Shown here in pieces: positions 7,631-14,980 of a stretch of DNA of 28,628 nt. The notes under the pieces were generated by a model. That model did no database searches. It was not told where the DNA came from and was given only the letters and a program-made list of their open reading frames with translations. A program made the position numbers and the translations under genes. Each line of letters begins with the position of its first letter. The first letter of the stretch is position 1. Source of the DNA: an uncultured Collinsella sp. (GTDB lineage: Bacteria > Actinomycetota > Coriobacteriia > Coriobacteriales > Coriobacteriaceae); the NCBI GenBank assembly GCA_900545075.1, contig UQXT01000013.1, positions 1-28,628 on the forward strand. Direction: 5' to 3'.

Positions 7631-7668
7631 TCGCTCACCGCACGCCCACATTAAGGCCAATGTAATAG

Positions 7669-7731
7669 TTGCGGTGAAATAGTTTCTGTATAGGCCATCT
7701 ATCAGGATAAATAGGAACTATTCCACCGCAA
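7669..7731. repeat. Palindromic element copy A (conserved 13-nt arms)
   Basis: 19-nt arms at 7669-7687 and 7713-7731 pair with two non-Watson-Crick positions. Read on the - strand, the outer 13 nt are TTGCGGTGGAATA and TATTTCACCGCAA, identical to copy B at 10587-10653, while the inner stem and loop differ. It lies in the leader of the isomerase gene, 26 bp before its start. Confidence 0.85.
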
Positions 7732-7756
7732 GTTAGAAATAGGAAGGTATTTCGCA

Positions 7757-8398
7757 ATGAAAATCGCCCTGATCAACGAGAACTCTCAGAACTCCAAGAA
7801 CCCTATGATCGAGGCTGCCCTTAAGAAGGTTGTCGAGCCCATGGGGCACACCGTCTTTAACTATGGCATGTATGCCGACGCCGATTCCAAGCCCCTCACC
7901 TACGTGCAGAACGGCATCCTTGCCGCCGTGCTGCTGAACTCCGGCGCTGCCGACTACGTCGTGACCGGCTGCGGCACCGGCGAGGGCGCCATGCTCGCCT
8001 GTAACTCCTTCCCCGGCGTGCTGTGCGGCCACGTTGCCGACCCGCTCGACGCCTACACCTTTGCCCAGGTCAACGATGGCAACGCCGTCGCCATGCCCTT
8101 CGCCCTCAAGAACGGCTGGGGCCAGGAGCTCAACCTCGAGTACACCTTCGAGAAGCTCTTTGGCTTTGGTTCGGGCAACGGCTACCCCGCCGAGCGCGTT
8201 GAACCCGAGCAGCGCAACAAGAAGATCCTCGACGGCGTGCGCGCTGTGACCATGCGCCCGCTCGTCGACGTCCTGGGCGAGATCGATCAGGACCTGGTGA
8301 AGGGCGCACTTGCCGGCGAGCACTTCCAGGAGTACTTCTTTGCCAACGCAACCGACGAGGCCATCATCGCCAAGGTCAAGGAGATCCTGGGCCTCTAA
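7757..8398 (+). CDS. dhuI: RpiB/LacAB-fold isomerase, probable DhuI
   Basis: A 213-residue protein of the RpiB/LacA/LacB sugar isomerase fold, with the phosphate/substrate-loop motif TGCGTGEG (70-77). It is longer than ordinary RpiB (~150 residues) because of a C-terminal region. RpiB-fold DhuI of streptococci isomerises 4-deoxy-5-hexosulose uronate, the open form of unsaturated uronate, to the substrate of the paired SDR DhuD/KduD. The same pairing here, in the same operon and under the same operator, supports that role rather than ribose or galactose phosphate isomerisation. AGGAAGG lies nine bases before ATG 7757. It ends before a strong terminator. Fold is secure; the DhuI assignment is inferred from length and neighbours. 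Confidence 0.7.
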   Translation: MKIALINENSQNSKNPMIEAALKKVVEPMGHTVFNYGMYADADSKPLTYVQNGILAAVLLNSGAADYVVTGCGTGEGAMLACNSFPGVLCGHVADPLDAYTFAQVNDGNAVAMPFALKNGWGQELNLEYTFEKLFGFGSGNGYPAERVEPEQRNKKILDGVRAVTMRPLVDVLGEIDQDLVKGALAGEHFQEYFFANATDEAIIAKVKEILGL

Positions 8399-8423
8399 TC
8401 GCACGGCTCATTGCAGCTAACGC

Positions 8424-8465
8424 AAGCGGCGGTCGTCCCACGTACGGGACGACCGCCGCTTTTTG
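8424..8465 (+). terminator. Strong Rho-independent terminator of kduD-dhuI
   Basis: A perfect 16-bp stem (8424-8439 with 8446-8461) and a 6-nt loop, with a T5 run starting at 8460 on the + strand. Confidence 0.93.
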
Positions 8466-8518
8466 CTATCTACCGACTGACGCCGCGAGGATAGGCCTCA
8501 CATGCACCAAGGGGTTGA

Positions 8519-10468
8519 CTAGAGCTCGCAAGCAACCTTGTAGCCATCGCCGATGGCGTCGCGGATGTTGCCGCACTTGTTGGCGTCACCCAGCACGTGG
8601 GTGGTAACGCCGGCAGCGGCAAGGTCGTCGGCCAGCTTGGTATTGGGACGATAACCCATGGCAAGTACCAGCGTATCGGCACCGGCGATGGTGTGAATCT
8701 CGCCGTCCTTTTCGTAGCTGATAGTGTCCTCGGTGATCTCGGTCACCTTGGCCTCGGTCAGCACGTGGACGCCCTTGGAGAGCATGCGCGTGATGAGCAC
8801 CGCGCGACCGGCACCACCCTCGTTGGCGGCGAGCGTCTTGGTCATCTCGATAACGGTGACATCGCGGTTGGCCGGCGACAGGTCGTTGACCAGTGGGGCC
8901 AGGTAATCGGCCGTCTCGCAACCGACGGTGCCGCCGCCCACAATGACAATCTTCTTGCCCGGGAAAGCCTTGCCACCCAGCAGGTCGTCAGCCGTCATAA
9001 CCTGCTTAAAGCCCTGCATGAAGGCCGGAGCGATGGGCTCGGCGCCATAAGCCAGGACGACCTCGTAGCCCGCGTAGTCACGCTGAATGTCCTCGGCCGA
9101 AAGCTCGGTACCAAAGACGCACTTCACGCCGGCCTCGGCCAGGCGACGGTACTGATACTTGATCACGCGGGTGAGCTCCTGCTTTGCCGGCGGAACGGCT
9201 GCGATGCGCATCTCGCCGCCCGGCTCATCCTGCTTATCCACGAGCACCACGTTGTGGCCGCGCTTGGCGGCAATGTAGGCTGCCTCCATGCCCGCAGGAC
9301 CAGCGCCCACAACGAGCACGTTCTTGGCCTCGGCGGCAGGCTCGTAGCCAGCCTCGTCGCGCTCCACGTCCGGATTAACGGTGCAGGAGATGCGTTTGCC
9401 GAACATAATGCCGTTCAGGCAGCGCAGGCAGCCAATGCAGGGGCGAATATCGTCGGCGTTGCCGGCAGCGGCCTTGTTGCAGAACTCGGCATCACACAGA
9501 TTGGCGCGGCCCATCATGCAGATGTCGGCGGCACCGTCCTCGATCAGCTCCTCGGCGATCCAAGCCTCGTTAATGCGTCCGACGGTGGCAACGGGAATGT
9601 TGACGTGCTTTTTGATCTCGCGCGAGCAGGCGGCGTGCGAGGCCTGCTGAGTACCGGCGGCGGGAATTGCGGAGCCGCGCTTGATGGTGGTACCACCCGA
9701 CACATGAATCATGTCGACGCCGGCCTTCTCCAGGCGACGGGAGACGTAGATCATGTCGTTGAGGGTCAGACCGCCATCGGTGTACTCATCGCCCGAGATG
9801 CGGACGTCGATGATAAAGTCCTTGCCGCAGCGCTCGCGAATCTCGGCGATGACTTCGAGCAAGAAGCGCATACGGGCGTCGAGCGAACCACCATACTCAT
9901 CGGTACGCTTGTTATAGAGCGGGGTCAAAAAACCGCCAAGCATGCCGTGGGCGTGTGCCGCATGGACCTCGACGCCATCGACGCCGGCCTTCTGCATACG
10001 CACGGCAGCGTCGCCAAACTGATGCGTGAGCTCGTGAATCTCATCGACCGTGATGGGACGCGGTGCCTCGCGGGCGTAAGACGGGCCCACAAAGGACGGA
10101 GCGATCAGGCGAGGCGTACCCGGAATGTTAAAGGCCATGTAGGCGGGGTGGAAGAGCTGCGGCATGATCTTGCAGCCGTACTCGTGGACGGCCGCGGCGA
10201 GCTTTTCCCAGCCGGGGATAAACGTGTCGTCGTAACAGCACATGTCACCCGGTAGATAGGTATAGGTAGGCTCGACCGTCACGACCTCGGTGATGATCAG
10301 GCCAACGCCGCCCTTGGCACGGGCACGGTAATGATCGACCAAGTCATCGGTCACATAGCCATGATCGGCCAGGTTGGTGGACACCGGCGGCATAAAGACG
10401 CGGTTCTTGACCTCGGTCGTACCGACCTTGATCGGACTAAAGAGCATCGGGTAGGCGGAGGACTCCAT
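8519..10468 (-). CDS. FadH/BaiCD-like FMN-[4Fe-4S]-FAD enoate reductase
   Basis: A 649-residue flavoprotein of the 2,4-dienoyl-CoA reductase/Old Yellow Enzyme class. The N-terminal FMN TIM barrel (about 8-340) carries the HAAHAHG and NKRTDEYGGS signatures. Cluster cysteines C344, C347, C350 and C362 follow, then an FAD/NAD(P) half with GAGPAG (388-393) and GGGTVG (511-516). Relatives reduce alpha,beta-unsaturated acids or their CoA esters, including bile-acid (BaiCD/BaiH) and cinnamate-type substrates. ATG 10468 has AAAGGA eight bases upstream. A GltD-like oxidoreductase precedes it in the same direction, with a 200-bp gap holding a palindromic element. The substrate cannot be assigned, and no LacI-type operator was found here. 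Confidence 0.83.
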   Translation of the reverse strand: MESSAYPMLFSPIKVGTTEVKNRVFMPPVSTNLADHGYVTDDLVDHYRARAKGGVGLIITEVVTVEPTYTYLPGDMCCYDDTFIPGWEKLAAAVHEYGCKIMPQLFHPAYMAFNIPGTPRLIAPSFVGPSYAREAPRPITVDEIHELTHQFGDAAVRMQKAGVDGVEVHAAHAHGMLGGFLTPLYNKRTDEYGGSLDARMRFLLEVIAEIRERCGKDFIIDVRISGDEYTDGGLTLNDMIYVSRRLEKAGVDMIHVSGGTTIKRGSAIPAAGTQQASHAACSREIKKHVNIPVATVGRINEAWIAEELIEDGAADICMMGRANLCDAEFCNKAAAGNADDIRPCIGCLRCLNGIMFGKRISCTVNPDVERDEAGYEPAAEAKNVLVVGAGPAGMEAAYIAAKRGHNVVLVDKQDEPGGEMRIAAVPPAKQELTRVIKYQYRRLAEAGVKCVFGTELSAEDIQRDYAGYEVVLAYGAEPIAPAFMQGFKQVMTADDLLGGKAFPGKKIVIVGGGTVGCETADYLAPLVNDLSPANRDVTVIEMTKTLAANEGGAGRAVLITRMLSKGVHVLTEAKVTEITEDTISYEKDGEIHTIAGADTLVLAMGYRPNTKLADDLAAAGVTTHVLGDANKCGNIRDAIGDGYKVACEL

Positions 10469-10586
10469 CCAGGGTTCCTTTCATTTGAGCCGCTCGGCGG
10501 CAGTTGCTGACGTACCTATCGTATCAGTATCCGCCGCATTCGTACTCGCTCGCACTCCCCACTTTCAATCCCGATCCTCACAAAAA

Positions 10587-10653
10587 AGTTGCGGTGGAAT
10601 ACGGAGCAATCGAGGCTTTTGACAGCCAAAACAGTCCGTATTTCACCGCAACT
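10587..10653. repeat. Palindromic element copy B (conserved 13-nt arms)
   Basis: Arms 10587-10605 and 10635-10653 are 19-nt inverted repeats with a single G.T position. The outer TTGCGGTGGAATA and TATTTCACCGCAA match copy A in opposite orientation. The inner stem uses different but still paired bases (CGGA/TCCG). It lies between the GltD-like and enoate reductase genes; otherwise 10469-10668 shows nothing clear. Confidence 0.85.
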
Positions 10654-10668
10654 GATGGGTGGGATGGG

Positions 10669-11886
10669 TTAGAGGCCCAGGTAGCTGGTCATGCCTTCGA
10701 CGGCGAGCTTGGCGCCTGCCACAGCATGAACCACGGTGAGCGGGCCGTTAACCACGTCGCCGGCGGCAAAGACGCCAGGCACGGTGGTCATACCGCATTC
10801 ATCGACCGAAAGAAGGCCGCGATGGTCGGTCTCCAGACCGCCCGTCGTAAGCACAAGCTTGTCCTTGGGCACCTGCGAAGCTGCAATCACAACTGTGTCG
10901 GCAGACGCATGGTCGAGCTCCTCCTCGTAGCCCACCACGTTGTTGTCCTCATCAAAGATAGCCGTCTCGAACACCGGACCGTTATCGTCGATGGCGCAGA
11001 TCGCCTTGCCGCACACAATCTCGGCACCGTCAAGCTCGGTCAGCTCGACCTCGTCGTCGATGGCCGAGATATGGCGCGAGCGTGCATACACAGTGACCTT
11101 GCGAGCACCCGAACGCAGCGCCGTGCGGGCCACATCCATGGCCACATTACCGGCACCGATGACCGCCACGTTCTGCCCGATCGCCACGCTCGTGGGATCG
11201 ACCAGGTAATCGATACCAAACAGCACGTTGCCGCGCGACTCGCCGGGAATGCCCAGTTTGCGGGCACGCCAGGTACCGGTACCAACAAAGACCGCATCGT
11301 AGCCGTCGCGCAGCAGGTCGTCGATATGCAGCGCGCCACCGATGGTGGTCGAGGGGCGCACGCGCACGCCAAGCGAGCACATCACATGACGGTACTTTTG
11401 CACGAGCGCACGGGGCAGGCGGAACTCGGGGATACCGTATTCCAGCACACCGCCGATCTCGGGGCGCTGTTCAAATACCGTGACGGCACAGCCCAGCTGG
11501 GCCATCTTAATGGCCACGGTAATGCCGGCGGGACCGGAACCGACCACAGCAATCTGTTTGCCGCACGACGGCGCGGGCGCCCACTCCTTACGATCCAAAT
11601 ACGCTGTCGAGATATAGTTCTCGATGCTCGAGAAATGCACGGGTGTGCCCTTGCGGCCCTGGATGCAAGCACCCTCGCACTGGCCTGAATGGTTGCACAC
11701 CACGGAGCAGACCGCGCTCATGGGATTGTTCTGGAACAGCAGCTCGCCCGCCTCTTCTAGACGACGCTGTTTGAACAGGTCGATGACCTGCGGAATAGGC
11801 GTCTGAACCGGGCAGCCCTTAATCTGACAGAACGCCCTTTTACAACCTAGGCAACGATTCGCCTCTTCGACAATGTGGATAGCCAC
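10669..11886 (-). CDS. GltD-like NAD(P)-linked FAD/Fe-S oxidoreductase
   Basis: A 405-residue protein of the glutamate-synthase small-subunit family. The N-terminal Fe-S part has cysteines C12, C15, C20, C25 and C60, C64, C70, C74. FAD binding is marked by GSGPAG (116-121) and NAD(P) binding by GAGNVA (244-249), with a C-terminal GVFAAGDVV segment. The start is GTG 11886, with GGGGAG four bases before; an upstream in-frame TTG has no site. No GltB large subunit is in the window, so it probably works as a free-standing electron-transfer subunit (like SudA/NfnB relatives) or with the neighbouring enoate reductase. It follows the epimerase gene by 103 bp without a convincing terminator, so it may receive read-through from the pectin operon. 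Confidence 0.8.
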   Translation of the reverse strand: MAIHIVEEANRCLGCKRAFCQIKGCPVQTPIPQVIDLFKQRRLEEAGELLFQNNPMSAVCSVVCNHSGQCEGACIQGRKGTPVHFSSIENYISTAYLDRKEWAPAPSCGKQIAVVGSGPAGITVAIKMAQLGCAVTVFEQRPEIGGVLEYGIPEFRLPRALVQKYRHVMCSLGVRVRPSTTIGGALHIDDLLRDGYDAVFVGTGTWRARKLGIPGESRGNVLFGIDYLVDPTSVAIGQNVAVIGAGNVAMDVARTALRSGARKVTVYARSRHISAIDDEVELTELDGAEIVCGKAICAIDDNGPVFETAIFDEDNNVVGYEEELDHASADTVVIAASQVPKDKLVLTTGGLETDHRGLLSVDECGMTTVPGVFAAGDVVNGPLTVVHAVAGAKLAVEGMTSYLGL

Positions 11887-11989
11887 GCAACTCCCCTTTT
11901 TAATGCAATCCAATGGGGCGACGATAAAGACCCTTCACCGCCGCCCCCATACAGGTAATCTCAATCTGCCGACACAGCAAAAGCCAATG

Positions 11990-12895
11990 CTATAACTCGC
12001 GATGCGAAGCCCCGCAGCGAGCGGACATGTGCTCGAGTGTCGCCAGGCAGTCAGCCGCCGTCGCCGGCACACTGTTCTCGACCACGCAGGGAATCCCAGG
12101 GCAGGCGGCAGCCGCCCAGGCCACCACGGGCTCAAAGTCGTATCGTCCCGTCTCGCCCACGCCATGGCACACCAGGCGCGAACCCGTACCGTCGCACCAA
12201 CCGGCTTCGTCCTCGTTGTCGACGACCTCATAATCCTTGGCGTGCAGCACGCGGATTTTACTGCCGCATAAGTAGAGCATGCGCGCTGTGATTTCCTGCG
12301 CTTCGTCAACAACACTGGGGTGCAGCAGTGATACCGGGTCATAGATCACGCCGAGCGACGGACTCGAGACGCGCTCTAGCACCTCGCGGCAGCGATCCGG
12401 CGTGTTGACCGTTTCGTTCCAACCAGGCTCGATCAAAATTTGCCCACCCACGGCCTCGGCCCGATCGCAGACGTGTGCAAGCCCGTCTGCAAACGCATCG
12501 AGTGCCTCATCGGTCATGCGGTCGTCAGCAACGCGGTTCTGTGCATTGGGGCGACCGGTCTCGGTGCCAACCGGGCATCCGCCGAGCATCTGGGCAAAGT
12601 TCAGGCATGCCTCGTACTCGGCAAAGTTATCCATGAGCTGTTGGCGATCGGGCGTCGCCAAATTCTTATAGCAGCCGAGCACGGCGACCGAAACGCCCGC
12701 CTCGTCGAGCACCGCACGCAAATGGTCGGCAAGCTCGCGGGTCAGACCGCCTCGATCGATCCCCATCGATGCGTAGAGCACCTTGCTCGGCAGTTGAATG
12801 CACGAAAAGCCCAGCTCTCCCGCCATGCGAATGCGTTCCTCGACGGTCCCCTGCGGAAGGTCGTGCAAACGTACACCCGGAGTAATAGCCCCCAC
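11990..12895 (-). CDS. TIM-barrel sugar (phosphate) isomerase/epimerase
   Basis: About 301 residues, of the AP-endonuclease-2-like TIM-barrel family (sugar phosphate isomerase/epimerase). Likely metal-ligand positions run in the usual order: Glu in ILIEPGWNE, Asp in VIYDPVSLLHP, His in RVLHAKDY and a late Glu in CVVEN. I choose GTG 12895, which starts just after the GH105 stop and has AGGGA about ten bases upstream. GTG 12904 is an alternative; the longer frame reading back through the GH105 gene is not believable. The tight junction suggests translational coupling with GH105, so it may convert a sugar released from pectin, but no substrate can be named. Confidence 0.75.
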   Translation of the reverse strand: MGAITPGVRLHDLPQGTVEERIRMAGELGFSCIQLPSKVLYASMGIDRGGLTRELADHLRAVLDEAGVSVAVLGCYKNLATPDRQQLMDNFAEYEACLNFAQMLGGCPVGTETGRPNAQNRVADDRMTDEALDAFADGLAHVCDRAEAVGGQILIEPGWNETVNTPDRCREVLERVSSPSLGVIYDPVSLLHPSVVDEAQEITARMLYLCGSKIRVLHAKDYEVVDNEDEAGWCDGTGSRLVCHGVGETGRYDFEPVVAWAAAACPGIPCVVENSVPATAADCLATLEHMSARCGASHREL

Positions 12896-12896
12896 G

Positions 12897-14135
12897 TTAT
12901 TCACATCCCTTATGAGCGTTGATGCCCGGGGTGTATCCGCCAAACGGGTCCTCGATGGAGCACACGCCCGAGGGGGCGAGCGGATCGCGCTTACCGGCCA
13001 GCTTGTCGTGATGCATGGTCTCGATATAGGCAAGCACCAGCGGCGCCACGCCCTTCGCATCGTTTTTGACCACGGGCTCGCTCATGTAGTAATCAAACGT
13101 GCCCTCGCGGTGCGCGGTGTTTCCCAAGCCCGCGACCAGGCAGATGTTGTCGAGCGCCAGCTGCCCATCATGCTCGGACAGGCAGGTCTCGCAGATGCCG
13201 TCGAAGGCGCGACGGCCGTACTGGTAGTAACGCTCGCCCAGCACGCCTAGACGCACGCCCTTCATGATGGCATTGGCAAAAATCGCGCTACCAGACTCCT
13301 CCAGGTAGTTGGGGGCGATATTGGGCAGGTTGATGACCTGATGCCACATGCCGGTCTTCTCGTCCTGATACGGCAGCATGGCGTCGATCAGATCGTGGAA
13401 CATCTTGCGAATCTCGTCCTTCTCGGCTGACATCGAAGGCGGCATGAGCTCCCAGGTATCGATGAGTGCCATGGCAAACCAGCCCTCGGCGCGCAGCCAG
13501 AAGTTAGCCGAAAGGCCGGTGACCGGGTCGCACCAGAACTGTTTGCGGCTCGCGTCGTAAGCGTGATAGTACAGACCGTTGAGGGGGTTGCGCATCAGGT
13601 CATGCACGACCTGGAACATATGGAAGCTGTCCGAGCAGGCACGACGGTTGTGGAAGCTCAGCTCGTACTGCATGTAGAACGGCTGGGCCATATACATGCC
13701 ATCGAGCCAGATCTGGTTGGGATAGACGGCCTTGTGCCAAAACACGCCTTCTTTGGTGCGCGGCTGGGTCTCGAGCTGGCGGTAGATGGTGTCCATGGCG
13801 GCACGGTACTTGGGCTTGCCCACCAGGTCATAGAGCTTGTAGAGGGTCTTGCCCGCATTGACGTTATCGAGGTTGTACTCCTCGGGGTTGTAATGCTTTA
13901 TGGTACCGTCGTCCTGGACAAAGAAATCGATGTAGTCATCGGCAAAGGTCAGGTAGCGCTGCTCACCCGTGATCTCGTACAGCTCGATGAGCGCCTTGAT
14001 CATGCAGCCGTCGATATAGTTCCAGGTGTTCTCCTTGCCGGCGCGAATCTTTTCGATATTCCAAGCCGGCGCCTGCGGCGTAGAGGTTTCGATCAACTGC
14101 TCGATATAACGGTCCAGGATTTGATTGCAACCCAT
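12897..14135 (-). CDS. GH105 unsaturated rhamnogalacturonyl/galacturonyl hydrolase
   Basis: A 412-residue (alpha/alpha)6-barrel enzyme of the GH88/GH105 type. Both acidic positions of the family can be seen: Asp in NLDNVNAGK and Asp in WLDGMYMAQPF. These enzymes hydrate and remove the unsaturated uronate end of pectin-lyase products. The start is ATG 14135 with AGAGGGG six bases upstream; an in-frame ATG at 14153 has no site. There is no signal peptide, so it acts in the cytoplasm. The product is the substrate expected for DhuI/KduD. It has its own operator pair upstream (14162-14216) and is coupled to the epimerase gene downstream. Confidence 0.87.
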   Translation of the reverse strand: MGCNQILDRYIEQLIETSTPQAPAWNIEKIRAGKENTWNYIDGCMIKALIELYEITGEQRYLTFADDYIDFFVQDDGTIKHYNPEEYNLDNVNAGKTLYKLYDLVGKPKYRAAMDTIYRQLETQPRTKEGVFWHKAVYPNQIWLDGMYMAQPFYMQYELSFHNRRACSDSFHMFQVVHDLMRNPLNGLYYHAYDASRKQFWCDPVTGLSANFWLRAEGWFAMALIDTWELMPPSMSAEKDEIRKMFHDLIDAMLPYQDEKTGMWHQVINLPNIAPNYLEESGSAIFANAIMKGVRLGVLGERYYQYGRRAFDGICETCLSEHDGQLALDNICLVAGLGNTAHREGTFDYYMSEPVVKNDAKGVAPLVLAYIETMHHDKLAGKRDPLAPSGVCSIEDPFGGYTPGINAHKGCE

Positions 14136-14161
14136 TGCTGTCCCCTCTGACATAAACGATA

Positions 14162-14175
14162 GGTGAACGTTAACC
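14162..14175. promoter_or_regulatory. LacI-type operator, GH105 proximal
   Basis: GGTGAACGTTAACC, a near-palindromic variant of GTGAACGTTCAC, 27 bp before the GH105 start. Confidence 0.75.
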
Positions 14176-14190
14176 CTAGTGTAACGCGAA

Positions 14191-14228
14191 CGGGGAATAT
14201 AGGGTGAACGTTAACCCTATATTCCCCG
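14191..14228. promoter_or_regulatory. 38-bp palindrome with LacI-type operator at its centre
   Basis: CGGGGAATATAGGG reads into GGTGAACGTTAACC (14203-14216) and then CCCTATATTCCCCG. The whole segment is self-complementary except for one base pair in the operator. It lies 41 bp centre to centre from the proximal site and 14 bp beyond the SGNH stop, so it can be operator and end-of-transcript hairpin at once. TTCACC at 14203-14208 (- strand) is a possible -35, with TACACT at 14178-14183 as a weak -10. Confidence 0.75.
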
Positions 14229-14242
14229 CAAACGGCAGACTT

Positions 14243-14911
14243 TTAGCGGCAAACGGCGGTGAGACCCGCGGCGATGCGATGCGCCAGGCGCTCATAGCCG
14301 GCAGGACTGTAATGCAGACCGTCCGGCATATAGAGCTCGCGGTGCTCCGGCAAAAACGGGCTGATGCCGCTTTGCGCATACAGGTCAATCACCGGAACGG
14401 AGTAACGGTCACAGACCTCCAGCATCGCTCGCACGTAGGCGTCTTGCGTCAGACCCAAATGGTTCGCCTCATCGCTTGCCGGGATATCCTTCTCGTGCTT
14501 ACCACTCGTCTTGCACGGCGTCATAAACACGAGCTTTGCCCGAGGCGAGCGCGCCGTGATGGTACGGATCAGGTAATCGAGTGCACCATAGAACTCATGC
14601 ACGTCCGTGCTGCCGAGCTCTCCAAGCGGCACGTTGCGGCTAAAGTCGTTGACGCCGCCAAAGACGATGTAGATATCGGCCGCATCGTCGATACCGTCAA
14701 GGCGCTCGACAAACGAATCGGTACGGTCGGCCTTGATGGCGATACGCGAACCCTTGATGCCAAAGTTCTCGACGACCGCGCCTCCCAGCAACGCGCCCAG
14801 ATGCGAAGTCCAAGAGATGTCGTTGCCGCCTGCGCCGCATCCGTTATCGCCCCATGTGGTCGAATCGCCAAAGCAGCAAATGGTCGATTCACTCAAACTC
14901 TTCGTTTCCAT
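14243..14911 (-). CDS. SGNH/GDSL hydrolase, probable pectin-fragment acetylesterase
   Basis: A 222-residue SGNH hydrolase. Block I is FGDS (Ser17), the Gly/Asn blocks are FGGVND (G86, N88) and block V is DGLH (D197, H200). The length fits compact esterases such as rhamnogalacturonan acetylesterases (CE12-like). No signal peptide is seen, so it is cytoplasmic. ATG 14911 has GAGGAGA upstream; a longer reading to 14971 overlaps poorly conserved sequence. It follows the CE8 fusion gene by 69 bp and is probably last in the GH28-esterase operon. Removal of acetyl groups from rhamnogalacturonan fragments is the likely role, inferred from the neighbours. Confidence 0.75.
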   Translation of the reverse strand: METKSLSESTICCFGDSTTWGDNGCGAGGNDISWTSHLGALLGGAVVENFGIKGSRIAIKADRTDSFVERLDGIDDAADIYIVFGGVNDFSRNVPLGELGSTDVHEFYGALDYLIRTITARSPRAKLVFMTPCKTSGKHEKDIPASDEANHLGLTQDAYVRAMLEVCDRYSVPVIDLYAQSGISPFLPEHRELYMPDGLHYSPAGYERLAHRIAAGLTAVCR

Positions 14912-14980
14912 AATCTTCTCCTCATCCGCCCATCGGCGGTCATACAGGAACGTACCGTTTATTCGCAGCATGCCGAGGGG

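Noticed and set aside
8597..10255. Long open frame antisense to the enoate reductase gene
   Set aside because: It is a high-GC shadow of the real gene: low-complexity Gly/Ala/Val/His-rich translation, no family resemblance and no ribosome site.
11914..11989. Terminator between the epimerase and the GltD-like gene
   Set aside because: A GC-rich bulged hairpin can be drawn, but no T-run follows on the - strand.
12897..13060. Longer epimerase N-terminus reading back into GH105
   Set aside because: The extra residues are Arg/Pro/Ser-rich out-of-frame translation of the GH105 tail; GTG 12895 is more reasonable.
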